Assembly: GCA_944385445.1 (NCBI GenBank)
Contig: CALWXF010000013.1
Location: 1 to 54,703 of the forward strand
Source: an uncultured Oscillospiraceae bacterium
GTDB lineage: Bacteria; Bacillota; Clostridia; Oscillospirales; Oscillospiraceae
Reading direction: 5' to 3'
DNA: 54,703 nucleotides
The notes below the pieces were generated by a model, which searched no databases, had not been told where the DNA came from, and saw only the letters and a list, made by a program, of their open reading frames with translations. The position numbers and the translations under genes are program-made. Shown here one piece after another: positions 16,878 to 23,845 of this stretch; the first letter of the stretch is position 1; each line of letters opens with the position of its first letter.

Positions 16878-17750
16878 ATGTCAAACTACGTCATTGTCAC
16901 CGATTCGTCCTGCGACCTGCCCGCCCGCCTGGTGGAGGCGCTGGAATTACATACCGTGCCTCTGGCCTTCCTCTTTGGGGAGAAGACCTACTACAACTAC
17001 CCCGACAACCGGGAGATGAGCCCCAAGGCCTTCTATGACCGCCTGCGGGCGGGGGAGATAGCCACCACCAACGCCATCAACGTGGGTCAGGTGACGGATT
17101 TCCTCACCCCCTTCCTGGAGGAGGGCAAGGACATCCTGATTCTGAGCTTCTCCTCCGGCCTGTCCACCTCCTTTAATTCCTACACCATCTCTGCCCAGGA
17201 CCTGGCCGAGCAGTACCCTGAGCGCACCATCCGGGTCATCGACACCCTGTGCGCCTCCCTGGGCCAGGGCATGCTGGTGTACCAGGCAGCCCAGCTGCGC
17301 CAGGCAGGGAAGAGCCTGGACGAGGTGGCCCAGTGGGTGGAGGACAACAAGCTGCGCCAGTGCCACTGGTTCACCGTGGACGACCTGTTCTTCCTCAAGC
17401 GGGGTGGCCGGGTGTCTGCCGCCATCGCCGTGGTGGGCACCATGCTGCAAATTAAGCCCGTGCTCCATGTGGACAACGAGGGACACCTCATCAGCGTGGC
17501 CAAGGCCCGGGGCCGCAAGGCATCCTTGCAGGCTCTGGTGGACAAGGTGGGCCAGCTGGGGGAGGACGTGGCCAATCAGACCATGTTCATCAGCCACAGC
17601 GACTGCGAGGCGGACGCCCAGTTCGTGGCCGACCAGATCAAGGCAAAGTATGGCACAAAGGAAATTATCCTCAACGATATCGGGCCCGTCATCGGCGCCC
17701 ACACCGGCCCCGGCTGTGTGGCCCTGTTCTTCATGGGCAAGCACCGCTGA
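16878..17750 (+). CDS. DegV family fatty-acid-binding protein
   Basis: 290 residues. DegV/FakB proteins hold a fatty acid for phosphorylation by FakA. Family marks are VIVTDSSCDLP at the N-terminus, ATTNAINVGQ, LILSFSSGLSTSFNS (phosphate/acyl carboxylate contact), VIDTLCASLGQG, the FFLKRGGRVSAA block, and late HTGPGCVALFFMG. GGAGGAG is 9 nt before the ATG. No fakA (DAK domain) gene is in the window. A strong terminator follows. Confidence 0.95.
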   Translation: MSNYVIVTDSSCDLPARLVEALELHTVPLAFLFGEKTYYNYPDNREMSPKAFYDRLRAGEIATTNAINVGQVTDFLTPFLEEGKDILILSFSSGLSTSFNSYTISAQDLAEQYPERTIRVIDTLCASLGQGMLVYQAAQLRQAGKSLDEVAQWVEDNKLRQCHWFTVDDLFFLKRGGRVSAAIAVVGTMLQIKPVLHVDNEGHLISVAKARGRKASLQALVDKVGQLGEDVANQTMFISHSDCEADAQFVADQIKAKYGTKEIILNDIGPVIGAHTGPGCVALFFMGKHR

Positions 17751-17760
17751 GCAAACGAAA

Positions 17761-17788
17761 AAAACCGGCGCATCTGCGCCGGTTTTTT
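17761..17788 (+). terminator. Rho-independent terminator of degV
   Basis: 11-bp stem (AAAACCGGCGC / GCGCCGGTTTT), 4-nt loop, six Ts. Confidence 0.93.
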
Positions 17789-17856
17789 GTACTCCCCACA
17801 GGCAAAAGCCCCCTCCATTTCCCCCGCCAAACCGGAATTTCTGGGCACAAAAACAG

Positions 17857-17885
17857 TTGACAAACCCCCGCCAACTGGATAAGAT
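17857..17885 (+). promoter_or_regulatory. Sigma-A promoter of the ileS T-box leader
   Basis: TTGACA, 17-bp spacer, TAAGAT. The leader would start near 17893. Confidence 0.85.
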
Positions 17886-17892
17886 ATAGAGG

Positions 17893-18165
17893 TTAAATGC
17901 GTGGAACAGGACGAGTACCCAACTCACCCCCCCACCAGAGAGCCGCTGATATGGTGGAACAGCGGCGGGACCGGGCCTTGGGGAATATCACCTGGGAGCT
18001 GCAAACCCAACGGGCAGGTGCTGCCCCAGTAGGCTTTGCCGGGTTGGTCTCCGTTATTGGGACCCGTCGAGGGGTCTGTGCGTGGCACAGGCAACGAGAG
18101 TGGTACCGCAGAGGTTATTCACACCTTTGTCTCTCAAACATCTTGAGGGACAAAGGTGTTTTTTG
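17893..18165 (+). promoter_or_regulatory. T-box riboswitch, isoleucine-specific
   Basis: The leader has the parts of a T-box: stem I with AGAGA-type bases and a specifier loop in GGGAATATCACC, where the codon ATC (17987-17989) reads isoleucine; a conserved T-box sequence GAGAGTGGTACCGCAG (18096-18111) whose TGGTACC side binds the NCCA end of uncharged tRNA; and a terminator with a 17-bp stem from ACACCTTTGTC to GACAAAGGTGT followed by TTTTTT (18121-18165). Uncharged tRNA-Ile would favour the antiterminator and switch ileS on. Confidence 0.93.
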
Positions 18166-18199
18166 TCCCCAAAAACTCAAACACAGGAGGAATCCCACC

Positions 18200-21007
18200 A
18201 TGGATTACAACAAGACCGTACACCTCCCCCAGACCGACTTCCCCATGCGGGCGGGCCTTCCCAAGCGGGAACCCGAGCTGCTCAACGGCAAGTGGGAGGT
18301 GGAGACCTATCACAAGCTGATGAAGAAGAACGAGGGCAAGCCCAAGTTTGTCCTCCACGACGGCCCTCCCTACGCCAACGGCCACATCCACATCGGCACC
18401 GCCCTGAACAAGATTCTCAAGGACATCATCATCCGCTACAAGAACATGACCGGCTTCCAGGCCCCCTATGTCCCCGGCTGGGACACCCACGGCCTGCCCA
18501 TCGAGTCCGCCATCTTGAAGGACAAGAAGATCAAGCGGGACGAGCTCACCGACTCCGAGTTCCGGGACAAGTGCCGGGACTTCGCCCTGAACTTCGTGGA
18601 CATCCAGCGCAGCGAGTTCCAGCGCCTGGGCGTCATCGGCGACTGGGAGAACCCCTACCTCACCCTCAAGCCCGAGTTTGAGGCCAAGCAGGTGGAGATC
18701 TTCGGCAAGATGGCGGAGAAGGGCTACATCTACAAGGGCATGAAGCCCGTGTACTGGTGCCCCCACGACCAGACCGCTCTGGCTGAGGCCGAGATCGAGT
18801 ATGCCGACGACCCCTGCACCACCATCTTCGTGAAGTTCCCCGTAAAGGACGACCAGGGCAAGCTGGCCTCGGTCACCGACCTCAGCAAGACCTACTTCGT
18901 CATCTGGACCACCACCCCCTGGACCATCCCCGGCAACTACGCCATTTCCGTCAACCCGGTCTTCGACTATGTGCTGCTGCAGGCTCCCAACGGCGAGGTG
19001 TATATCCTGGCCGAGGGCCTGGTGGAGTCCGTGTGCAAGGCCGCTGGCCTGGACCAGGCCGCCTGCACCGTGCTGGCCACCTTCAAGGGCAGCGACTTCG
19101 AGCTGATGACCGCCAAGCACCCCCTGTTCGACCGGGAGAGCGTCATCCTCTGCGGCGACCACGTGACCCTGGATGCCGGTACCGGCTGCGTTCACACCGC
19201 CCCCGGCTTCGGCGCCGACGACTTTAACATCTGCAAGGCCTACGACGATGCGGGCAAGACCCACATCGGCACCCCCGTGCCCGTCAACGCCAAGGGCGTC
19301 ATGACCGACGAGCGGTACAACGGCCAGTTCTACGCCAAGGGCAACGACCTGGTGGTGGCTGACCTGGAGGCCGAGGGCTTCCTGCTGGCCAAGGAGAACA
19401 TCGTCCACTCCTACCCCCACTGCTGGCGCTGCAAGAACCCCATCATCTACCGTGCCACCGAGCAGTGGTTCTGCTCCGTGGACGCCATCAAGGATACCGC
19501 AGTGAAGAGCTGCGACAACATCTCCTGGCACCCCTCCTGGGGCAAGGACCGCATGACCTCCATGATCAGCGAGCGCAACGACTGGTGCATCTCCCGTCAG
19601 CGCAAGTGGGGCGTGCCCATCCCCATCTTCTACTGCGACCAGTGCGGGGCCGACATTGTCACTCCCGAGACCATCCAGCGTGTCTCCGAGCTGTTCCGGG
19701 AGCACGGCTCTAACATCTGGTTTGAGAAGACCGCCGACGAGCTGGTGGAAGGTCTGGGCCTGAAGTGCCCCCACTGCGGCGGCGTCCACTTCTCCAAGGA
19801 GTCCGACATCATGGACGTGTGGTTCGACTCCGGCTCCACCCACGCCGCTGTGCTGGATGAGCGAGACGACCTGGCCTTCCCCGCCGACGTGTACCTGGAG
19901 GGCGGCGACCAGTACCGTGGTTGGTTCCAGTCCTCCATGCTCACCTCCATTGCCGCCAAGGGCGTGGCCCCCTACAAGCAGATCATCACCCACGGCTGGA
20001 CCGTGGACGGCGAGGGCAAGGCCATGCACAAGTCTCTGGGCAATGCCGTGTCCCCCGACGAGGTGATCAAGGACTACGGCGCTGACATGCTGCGTCTGTG
20101 GGTGGCCTCCGCTGACTACACCCAGGACATGCGCATCTCCCCCGAGATTTTGAAGCAGCTCAGCCAGGCCTACCTGAAGATCCGCAACACCGCCCGCTAC
20201 ATGCTGGGCAACCTGGCCGGCTTCGACCCCAACGCCCCTGTGGCCGTGGCCGATATGATGGAGCTGGACCGCTGGGCCGTGCACCAGTTCAACAACCTGG
20301 TGGCCGCCTGCCGCGCCGCCTATGAGCGCTACGAGTTCCACGCCGCCTACCGTGCCATCTACAACTTCTGCGTGGTGGAGATGTCCAACTTCTACCTGGA
20401 TATCATCAAGGACCGCCTGTACTGTGGTGATGAAGCTGGCCGCCGCTCCGCTCAGACCGCCCTGTATATCATCGTGGACGGCATGACCCGGCTGCTGGCC
20501 CCCATCCTGGCCTTCACCAGCCAGGAGATCTGGTCTGCCATGCCCCACGCCGACAGCGACGACACCGAGTGCGTGCTGTTCAACGACATTCCCGCCGTCA
20601 ACCCCGCCTACGCCATGACCGAGGCCGAGGACGAGAAGTGGAACCGCATCATTGCCCTGCGGGACGACGTGAACAAGGCTCTGGAGCTGGCCCGCAGTGA
20701 GCAGGGCATCAAGAAGAGCACCGACGCCGCTCTGTCCCTCACCTTCACCGCCTCCGCCTGGGAGCAGTTCCAGGCCATGAACCTCACCGAGGCCGATCTG
20801 GCCACCCTGTGCATTGTCTCCCAGGTCACCGTGGCCCAGGGCGAAGGCCAGGGCTACCAGGGCGAGGAGTTCGAGGGCCTCACCGTGGCGGTCTCTCTGG
20901 CCGAGGGCGCCAAGTGCCCCCGCTGCTGGAACCACGACACCAGCATCGGCACCAGTGAGGGCCATGCCGAGCTGTGCGCCCGCTGCGCCGCTGTGCTGGG
21001 CGAATAA
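18200..21007 (+). CDS. ileS: Isoleucyl-tRNA synthetase
   Basis: 935 residues, class I synthetase that charges tRNA-Ile. Start ATG 18200 with AGGAGG upstream. The Rossmann fold begins at DGPPYANGHIHIGTALNK, then PYVPGWDTHGLPIE. The editing (CP1) domain includes WTTTPWTIPGN and GTGCVHTAPGFG. The catalytic core resumes at QWFCSVDA; DVWFDSGSTH and GGDQYRGWF follow. The KMSKS-type loop reads AMHKSLGN. The C-terminal zinc module is CPRCWN…CARC. Two catalytic signatures deviate from the usual HIGH and KMSKS (HIGT, AMHKS). Control is by the T-box leader just upstream. Confidence 0.97.
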   Translation: MDYNKTVHLPQTDFPMRAGLPKREPELLNGKWEVETYHKLMKKNEGKPKFVLHDGPPYANGHIHIGTALNKILKDIIIRYKNMTGFQAPYVPGWDTHGLPIESAILKDKKIKRDELTDSEFRDKCRDFALNFVDIQRSEFQRLGVIGDWENPYLTLKPEFEAKQVEIFGKMAEKGYIYKGMKPVYWCPHDQTALAEAEIEYADDPCTTIFVKFPVKDDQGKLASVTDLSKTYFVIWTTTPWTIPGNYAISVNPVFDYVLLQAPNGEVYILAEGLVESVCKAAGLDQAACTVLATFKGSDFELMTAKHPLFDRESVILCGDHVTLDAGTGCVHTAPGFGADDFNICKAYDDAGKTHIGTPVPVNAKGVMTDERYNGQFYAKGNDLVVADLEAEGFLLAKENIVHSYPHCWRCKNPIIYRATEQWFCSVDAIKDTAVKSCDNISWHPSWGKDRMTSMISERNDWCISRQRKWGVPIPIFYCDQCGADIVTPETIQRVSELFREHGSNIWFEKTADELVEGLGLKCPHCGGVHFSKESDIMDVWFDSGSTHAAVLDERDDLAFPADVYLEGGDQYRGWFQSSMLTSIAAKGVAPYKQIITHGWTVDGEGKAMHKSLGNAVSPDEVIKDYGADMLRLWVASADYTQDMRISPEILKQLSQAYLKIRNTARYMLGNLAGFDPNAPVAVADMMELDRWAVHQFNNLVAACRAAYERYEFHAAYRAIYNFCVVEMSNFYLDIIKDRLYCGDEAGRRSAQTALYIIVDGMTRLLAPILAFTSQEIWSAMPHADSDDTECVLFNDIPAVNPAYAMTEAEDEKWNRIIALRDDVNKALELARSEQGIKKSTDAALSLTFTASAWEQFQAMNLTEADLATLCIVSQVTVAQGEGQGYQGEEFEGLTVAVSLAEGAKCPRCWNHDTSIGTSEGHAELCARCAAVLGE

Positions 21008-21021
21008 TCTATTGCAATGCC

Positions 21022-21060
21022 AAAACACCCGGGAAATGATACCATTTCCCGGGTGTTTTT
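21022..21060 (+). terminator. Rho-independent terminator of ileS
   Basis: 17-bp perfect stem beginning AAAACACCCGGGAAATG with a 4-nt loop and a T tail. Most of this hairpin is present again at 27112-27148, at the left end of the second copy of the duplicated cassette. Confidence 0.92.
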
Positions 21061-21109
21061 ATGCCACAGGGCAGATACCCGCTAGGAACGCCGGGTATAG
21101 AAACCCGCC

Positions 21110-21138
21110 GTGACAATGTCTGGCATCTGTGGTATGCT
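21110..21138 (+). promoter_or_regulatory. Promoter of sigma/anti-sigma cassette 1
   Basis: GTGACA, 17-bp spacer, TATGCT. An inverted repeat ATACCCG / CGGGTAT lies about 12 bp upstream (21076-21099) and could be an operator or part of a hairpin. It looks like a sigma-A site; a promoter read by the encoded sigma factor cannot be told apart by eye. Confidence 0.6.
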
Positions 21139-21182
21139 CATTGTAAAAGAGACGGTCAAAGAGAGAGGCTGGTGAAGAAGAC

Positions 21183-21722
21183 GTGGAGCGACAGGAGCTC
21201 TTTGAAACGCTGTATTTGGAGATGTATCACAAGCTGGTGGGCTACGCCGCACGAGGTCTGGAGGGCAACCTGGACCTGGCGGAGGAGGCGGTGCAGGACA
21301 CCTTCCGCATTTTCTGGGTCAAGTACGACCAGGCAGCCGCTTCCCCCAATGTACGGGGGTGGATTGTAAATACCCTCAAGGGAGAAATTCTCAACATTCG
21401 GAGGACCCGAGCCAGGATGGCCAATCTGGTGGCCCAGCTCTCCGCCACCCCGCAGGTGGTAACAGTGGCCCGGGATGAGCACGGGCTGGATGTGGAATAC
21501 GGCGACCTCGGGAAAGACCCCGACTATCAACTGCTCTGTGAGTTCGCCCTGGAACAGCGGACGGTGAAGGAACTGGCCCAGAGCCGGGGTATTACCATTC
21601 CCGCCTGCAAAAAGCGGTTGGAGCGGGCCCGAAAACGGCTGAGAAAATATTTTGAAGAAATGGACGGAAGCGGTCACCTTTCCGTCACATCCGAACGTAC
21701 TATGAAAGAAAGGGGGTCATGA
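21183..21722 (+). CDS. RNA polymerase sigma-70 family (ECF-like) factor, copy 1
   Basis: 179 residues with GTG start. Region 2 is at about residues 7-70: YHKLVGYAARGLEGNLDLAEEAVQDTFRIFW, with the AEEAVQDTF helix usual for region 2.2. Region 4 is at about 115-160: EFALEQRTVKELAQSRGITIPACKKRLERARKRLRKYF, ending in the recognition helix. It lacks a clear sigma-1.1 or region 3 domain, as in ECF factors. Its stop overlaps the anti-sigma start (ATGA). The protein is identical to the one encoded at 27271. It should direct RNA polymerase to a small regulon, probably including the downstream ABC or lipoprotein genes. Confidence 0.9.
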   Translation: MERQELFETLYLEMYHKLVGYAARGLEGNLDLAEEAVQDTFRIFWVKYDQAAASPNVRGWIVNTLKGEILNIRRTRARMANLVAQLSATPQVVTVARDEHGLDVEYGDLGKDPDYQLLCEFALEQRTVKELAQSRGITIPACKKRLERARKRLRKYFEEMDGSGHLSVTSERTMKERGS

Positions 21723-21724
21723 CA

Positions 21725-22588
21725 ATGGGCGATTCCAAAACCACATGGAATCCAAATTACCGCTGCTTTGACGCCATGACCACAGAGCAGCTGGAGCAGC
21801 TGCTCCGGGCAGACCTGGACTGTCCTGAAGTGGATGCCCTGGCCCCTGAGACCATCCTGTATATTCTGGACGTACTGGGACGCAGGAAGGGGGAGGACCC
21901 CCAGGGGGAGGAGACGGCCCGGGAGAAGCTGGCCCAATGCCGGGCCCTCTATCTTCCCTGTGATGACCCGGCTTCCCTCTATGATTGGGAGGAGAAGGAG
22001 GCTTCTCCTCCCGCTGAGGTCCCCCGTCGCAAACCCCGTCTGCGGGTCATACGCCGCTTGGGCCTGGTGGCCGCTGTTATTTCCGTTCTGTTTGCCACGT
22101 TGCTGGCAGCACAAGCCGCTGGGGTGGATCTGTGGGGCATGATCGTCCGGTGGTCGGACGAGACCTTCCACTTCAGCTACCAGGGCGAAGGTCCCTCCTC
22201 CAGCTGGATGAATGGACAAGAGGAGTTGGAGGGGTTGGAGATGACAGACCATCTGCCCAGCTGGATTCCAGAGGGGTATACGGTACAGAAAATACAGACC
22301 TTTGAGTTTGACGATTGGTCCACGGTTGCAATCTCATTTTGTGGGGATGACATGCCTACATTCCGTTTCAGTGCGTACATCTATGATGATCTGGAGCAGA
22401 TGCAACATCTTACATTCGAGAAGGACGGTACTCCTGTCCAGGAACAGAAACTGTCCAATGGGAACACAGTCTACTTTTACGAAAATTCTGGATATAAAAA
22501 ATCAGTATATCAGGACAAAAACATTATTTATTCTATTTCTGGGGATTTAACCGAAGAATCTGTAATAAACATACTGGACTCTGTTTGA
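21725..22588 (+). CDS. Anti-sigma factor-like membrane protein with DUF4367 sensor, copy 1
   Basis: 287 residues. The N-terminal cytoplasmic part (about 1-105) should bind the sigma factor. One membrane segment is at about 106-128 (LGLVAAVISVLFATLLAAQAA). The extracytoplasmic part (about 165-287) fits DUF4367: LPSWIPEGYTVQKIQTFEF, VYFYENSGYKKSVYQDKNIIYSISGDLTEESVINIL. ATG 21725 has AGGGGG 8 nt upstream; ATG 21719 overlaps the sigma stop. Identical to copy 2 up to about residue 154, then only about half identical. A likely one-step sensor: a signal on the outer domain frees the sigma factor. Confidence 0.85.
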   Translation: MGDSKTTWNPNYRCFDAMTTEQLEQLLRADLDCPEVDALAPETILYILDVLGRRKGEDPQGEETAREKLAQCRALYLPCDDPASLYDWEEKEASPPAEVPRRKPRLRVIRRLGLVAAVISVLFATLLAAQAAGVDLWGMIVRWSDETFHFSYQGEGPSSSWMNGQEELEGLEMTDHLPSWIPEGYTVQKIQTFEFDDWSTVAISFCGDDMPTFRFSAYIYDDLEQMQHLTFEKDGTPVQEQKLSNGNTVYFYENSGYKKSVYQDKNIIYSISGDLTEESVINILDSV

Positions 22589-22601
22589 TGGAGGTTGTCA
22601 T

Positions 22602-23030
22602 ATGAAGCAGCGGAAGTTATGGCTGGTGTTATTTGTATCCGTTTTTCTGGTATGTGCCATAGGTACGCAAGCCTATGCTCAAACTCGTGCAAGTAGTTAT
22701 GTAGAAGCTTATTCCGTTTCAGCTCAACGAGGTACTCATCGGGGAGAAGTGGATATTGAGGCCATGATAACATCTAATTACACAGTACCCAAAATTGGCG
22801 TTTTAAAAATTGAGATTTATCAATCCAATGGCACACACATAACCACCATACAGGGAAGTACATCCAACGGCTTGCTGGCCTCCAAAAGTAGCTTTATCCA
22901 TGGATTAACGTATACATATACGGGCGTTCCAGGTACTTCCTACTATGCAAAGGTCACTTTGTGTGCAGGCACAGCCAGCGATTATGATACAAGACTGGTA
23001 AGAACTCAGACCGTGAAAGCCCCAAGCTGA
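22602..23030 (+). CDS. Small secreted protein of unknown function
   Basis: 142 residues. A signal peptide MKQRKLWLVLFVSVFLVCAI…TQAYA ends at about residue 26. The mature part is Thr/Ser/Tyr-rich with alternating hydrophobic residues (VLKIEIYQSNGTHITTI, YYAKVTLCAGTASDYDTR), suggesting a single beta-sandwich domain. I do not recognise the family. It starts 13 bp after the anti-sigma stop, so it is likely co-transcribed with the cassette, and its G+C is clearly lower than that of the neighbouring housekeeping genes, which suggests recent acquisition. It could be cargo or a ligand of the sensing system. Confidence 0.75.
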   Translation: MKQRKLWLVLFVSVFLVCAIGTQAYAQTRASSYVEAYSVSAQRGTHRGEVDIEAMITSNYTVPKIGVLKIEIYQSNGTHITTIQGSTSNGLLASKSSFIHGLTYTYTGVPGTSYYAKVTLCAGTASDYDTRLVRTQTVKAPS

Positions 23031-23060
23031 ACTTTATTCTAATAACCTAGTACCGGTGTC

Positions 23061-23098
23061 TCACAAGTCCTGTCGATGTTCCCAGACGGGACTTGTGA
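23061..23098. promoter_or_regulatory. Intercistronic stem-loop before the ABC transporter genes
   Basis: A 14-bp stem (TCACAAGTCCTGTC / GACGGGACTTGTGA, one G-U pair) with a 10-nt loop. No T tract follows, so it is more likely an mRNA-processing or stability element, or an operator, than a terminator. Confidence 0.55.
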
Positions 23099-23161
23099 CG
23101 CTATGGGGGAAACATGGATCACATCCTATCAGCCGTACAAGCGGAAGAGGAGGGAACCGAT

Positions 23162-23827
23162 ATGCATGCATTGGAACTTTGTAACGTCAGCTACACCTAC
23201 CAAACCCAGTATCAAAAGGTGGAGGCCCTTCGGTCCATTTCCACCTCCTTTGACCAGGGGAAGGTCTACGCCATTGTGGGAAAATCAGGCAGTGGTAAGA
23301 CTACCCTGCTCTCCCTGCTGGCCGGGCTGGACCTGCCCAGTCAGGGAGAGGTTCTCTGCCAGGGCACGCCCACCAGCCAGGTGAAGCTAGAGACCTACCG
23401 CCGGGAACAGGTGGCCGTCATCTACCAGAATTTCCGTCTTTTCCCCCTGCTCACCGTGGAGGAAAACGTGATGTATCCCATGGAACTGCGGGGGATGAAA
23501 TCCAAAGAGGCCCGGACCAAAGCCCAGGCTCTGATTGAGCGGGTGGGCCTGCCGGAGGCGGTGTCTCAGCGGTTCCCCACCATGCTCTCAGGAGGAGAGC
23601 AGCAGCGGGTGGCCATTGCCCGTGCCCTGGGCATGGACACCCACATCCTGTTGGCCGACGAGCCCACCGGAAACTTGGACACCTCCAACAGTGAAAATAT
23701 CTTCTCTCTTCTCCAGGGTCTGGCCCATCAGGAAGGATACTGCGTGATTCTGGTCACCCATGACCGGGTTCTGGCAGGAAAGGCAGACCAGGTACTGGAG
23801 CTCCACGACGGACAGCTGGTTTTCTAG
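23162..23827 (+). CDS. ABC transporter ATP-binding protein (MacB/LolD type)
   Basis: 221 residues. Start ATG 23162 follows GAGGAGGG. Walker A is GKSGSGKTT (about residues 40-48), the Q loop is VIYQNFRLFP, the signature is LSGGEQQRVAIARAL (about 140-154), Walker B is ILLADEPTGNLD and the switch His is in VTHDRV. This subgroup pairs with FtsX-type permeases and drives mechanical export or extraction of lipoproteins or antimicrobial peptides rather than classic transport. It sits 18 bp upstream of its permease. The position behind the sigma/anti-sigma cassette suggests induction under envelope stress. Confidence 0.95.
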   Translation: MHALELCNVSYTYQTQYQKVEALRSISTSFDQGKVYAIVGKSGSGKTTLLSLLAGLDLPSQGEVLCQGTPTSQVKLETYRREQVAVIYQNFRLFPLLTVEENVMYPMELRGMKSKEARTKAQALIERVGLPEAVSQRFPTMLSGGEQQRVAIARALGMDTHILLADEPTGNLDTSNSENIFSLLQGLAHQEGYCVILVTHDRVLAGKADQVLELHDGQLVF

Positions 23828-23845
23828 AAAGGGGGAGCGGGACGT

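Larger units (their letters stand above)
21024..22185 (+). repeat. Direct repeat copy 1 (sigma factor and N-terminal part of anti-sigma factor)
   Basis: This block recurs 6,088 bp downstream at 27112-28273. Apart from two mismatches in the terminator hairpin, the copies read as identical from 21046 to 22185 (about 1.14 kb), covering the promoter, the whole sigma gene and about 154 codons of the anti-sigma gene. They diverge sharply after TCAGCTACCAGGG. Confidence 0.95.

Noticed and set aside
18134-21028. 964-codon open frame opposite ileS
   Set aside because: Antisense shadow of a certain gene; residue composition typical of shadows.
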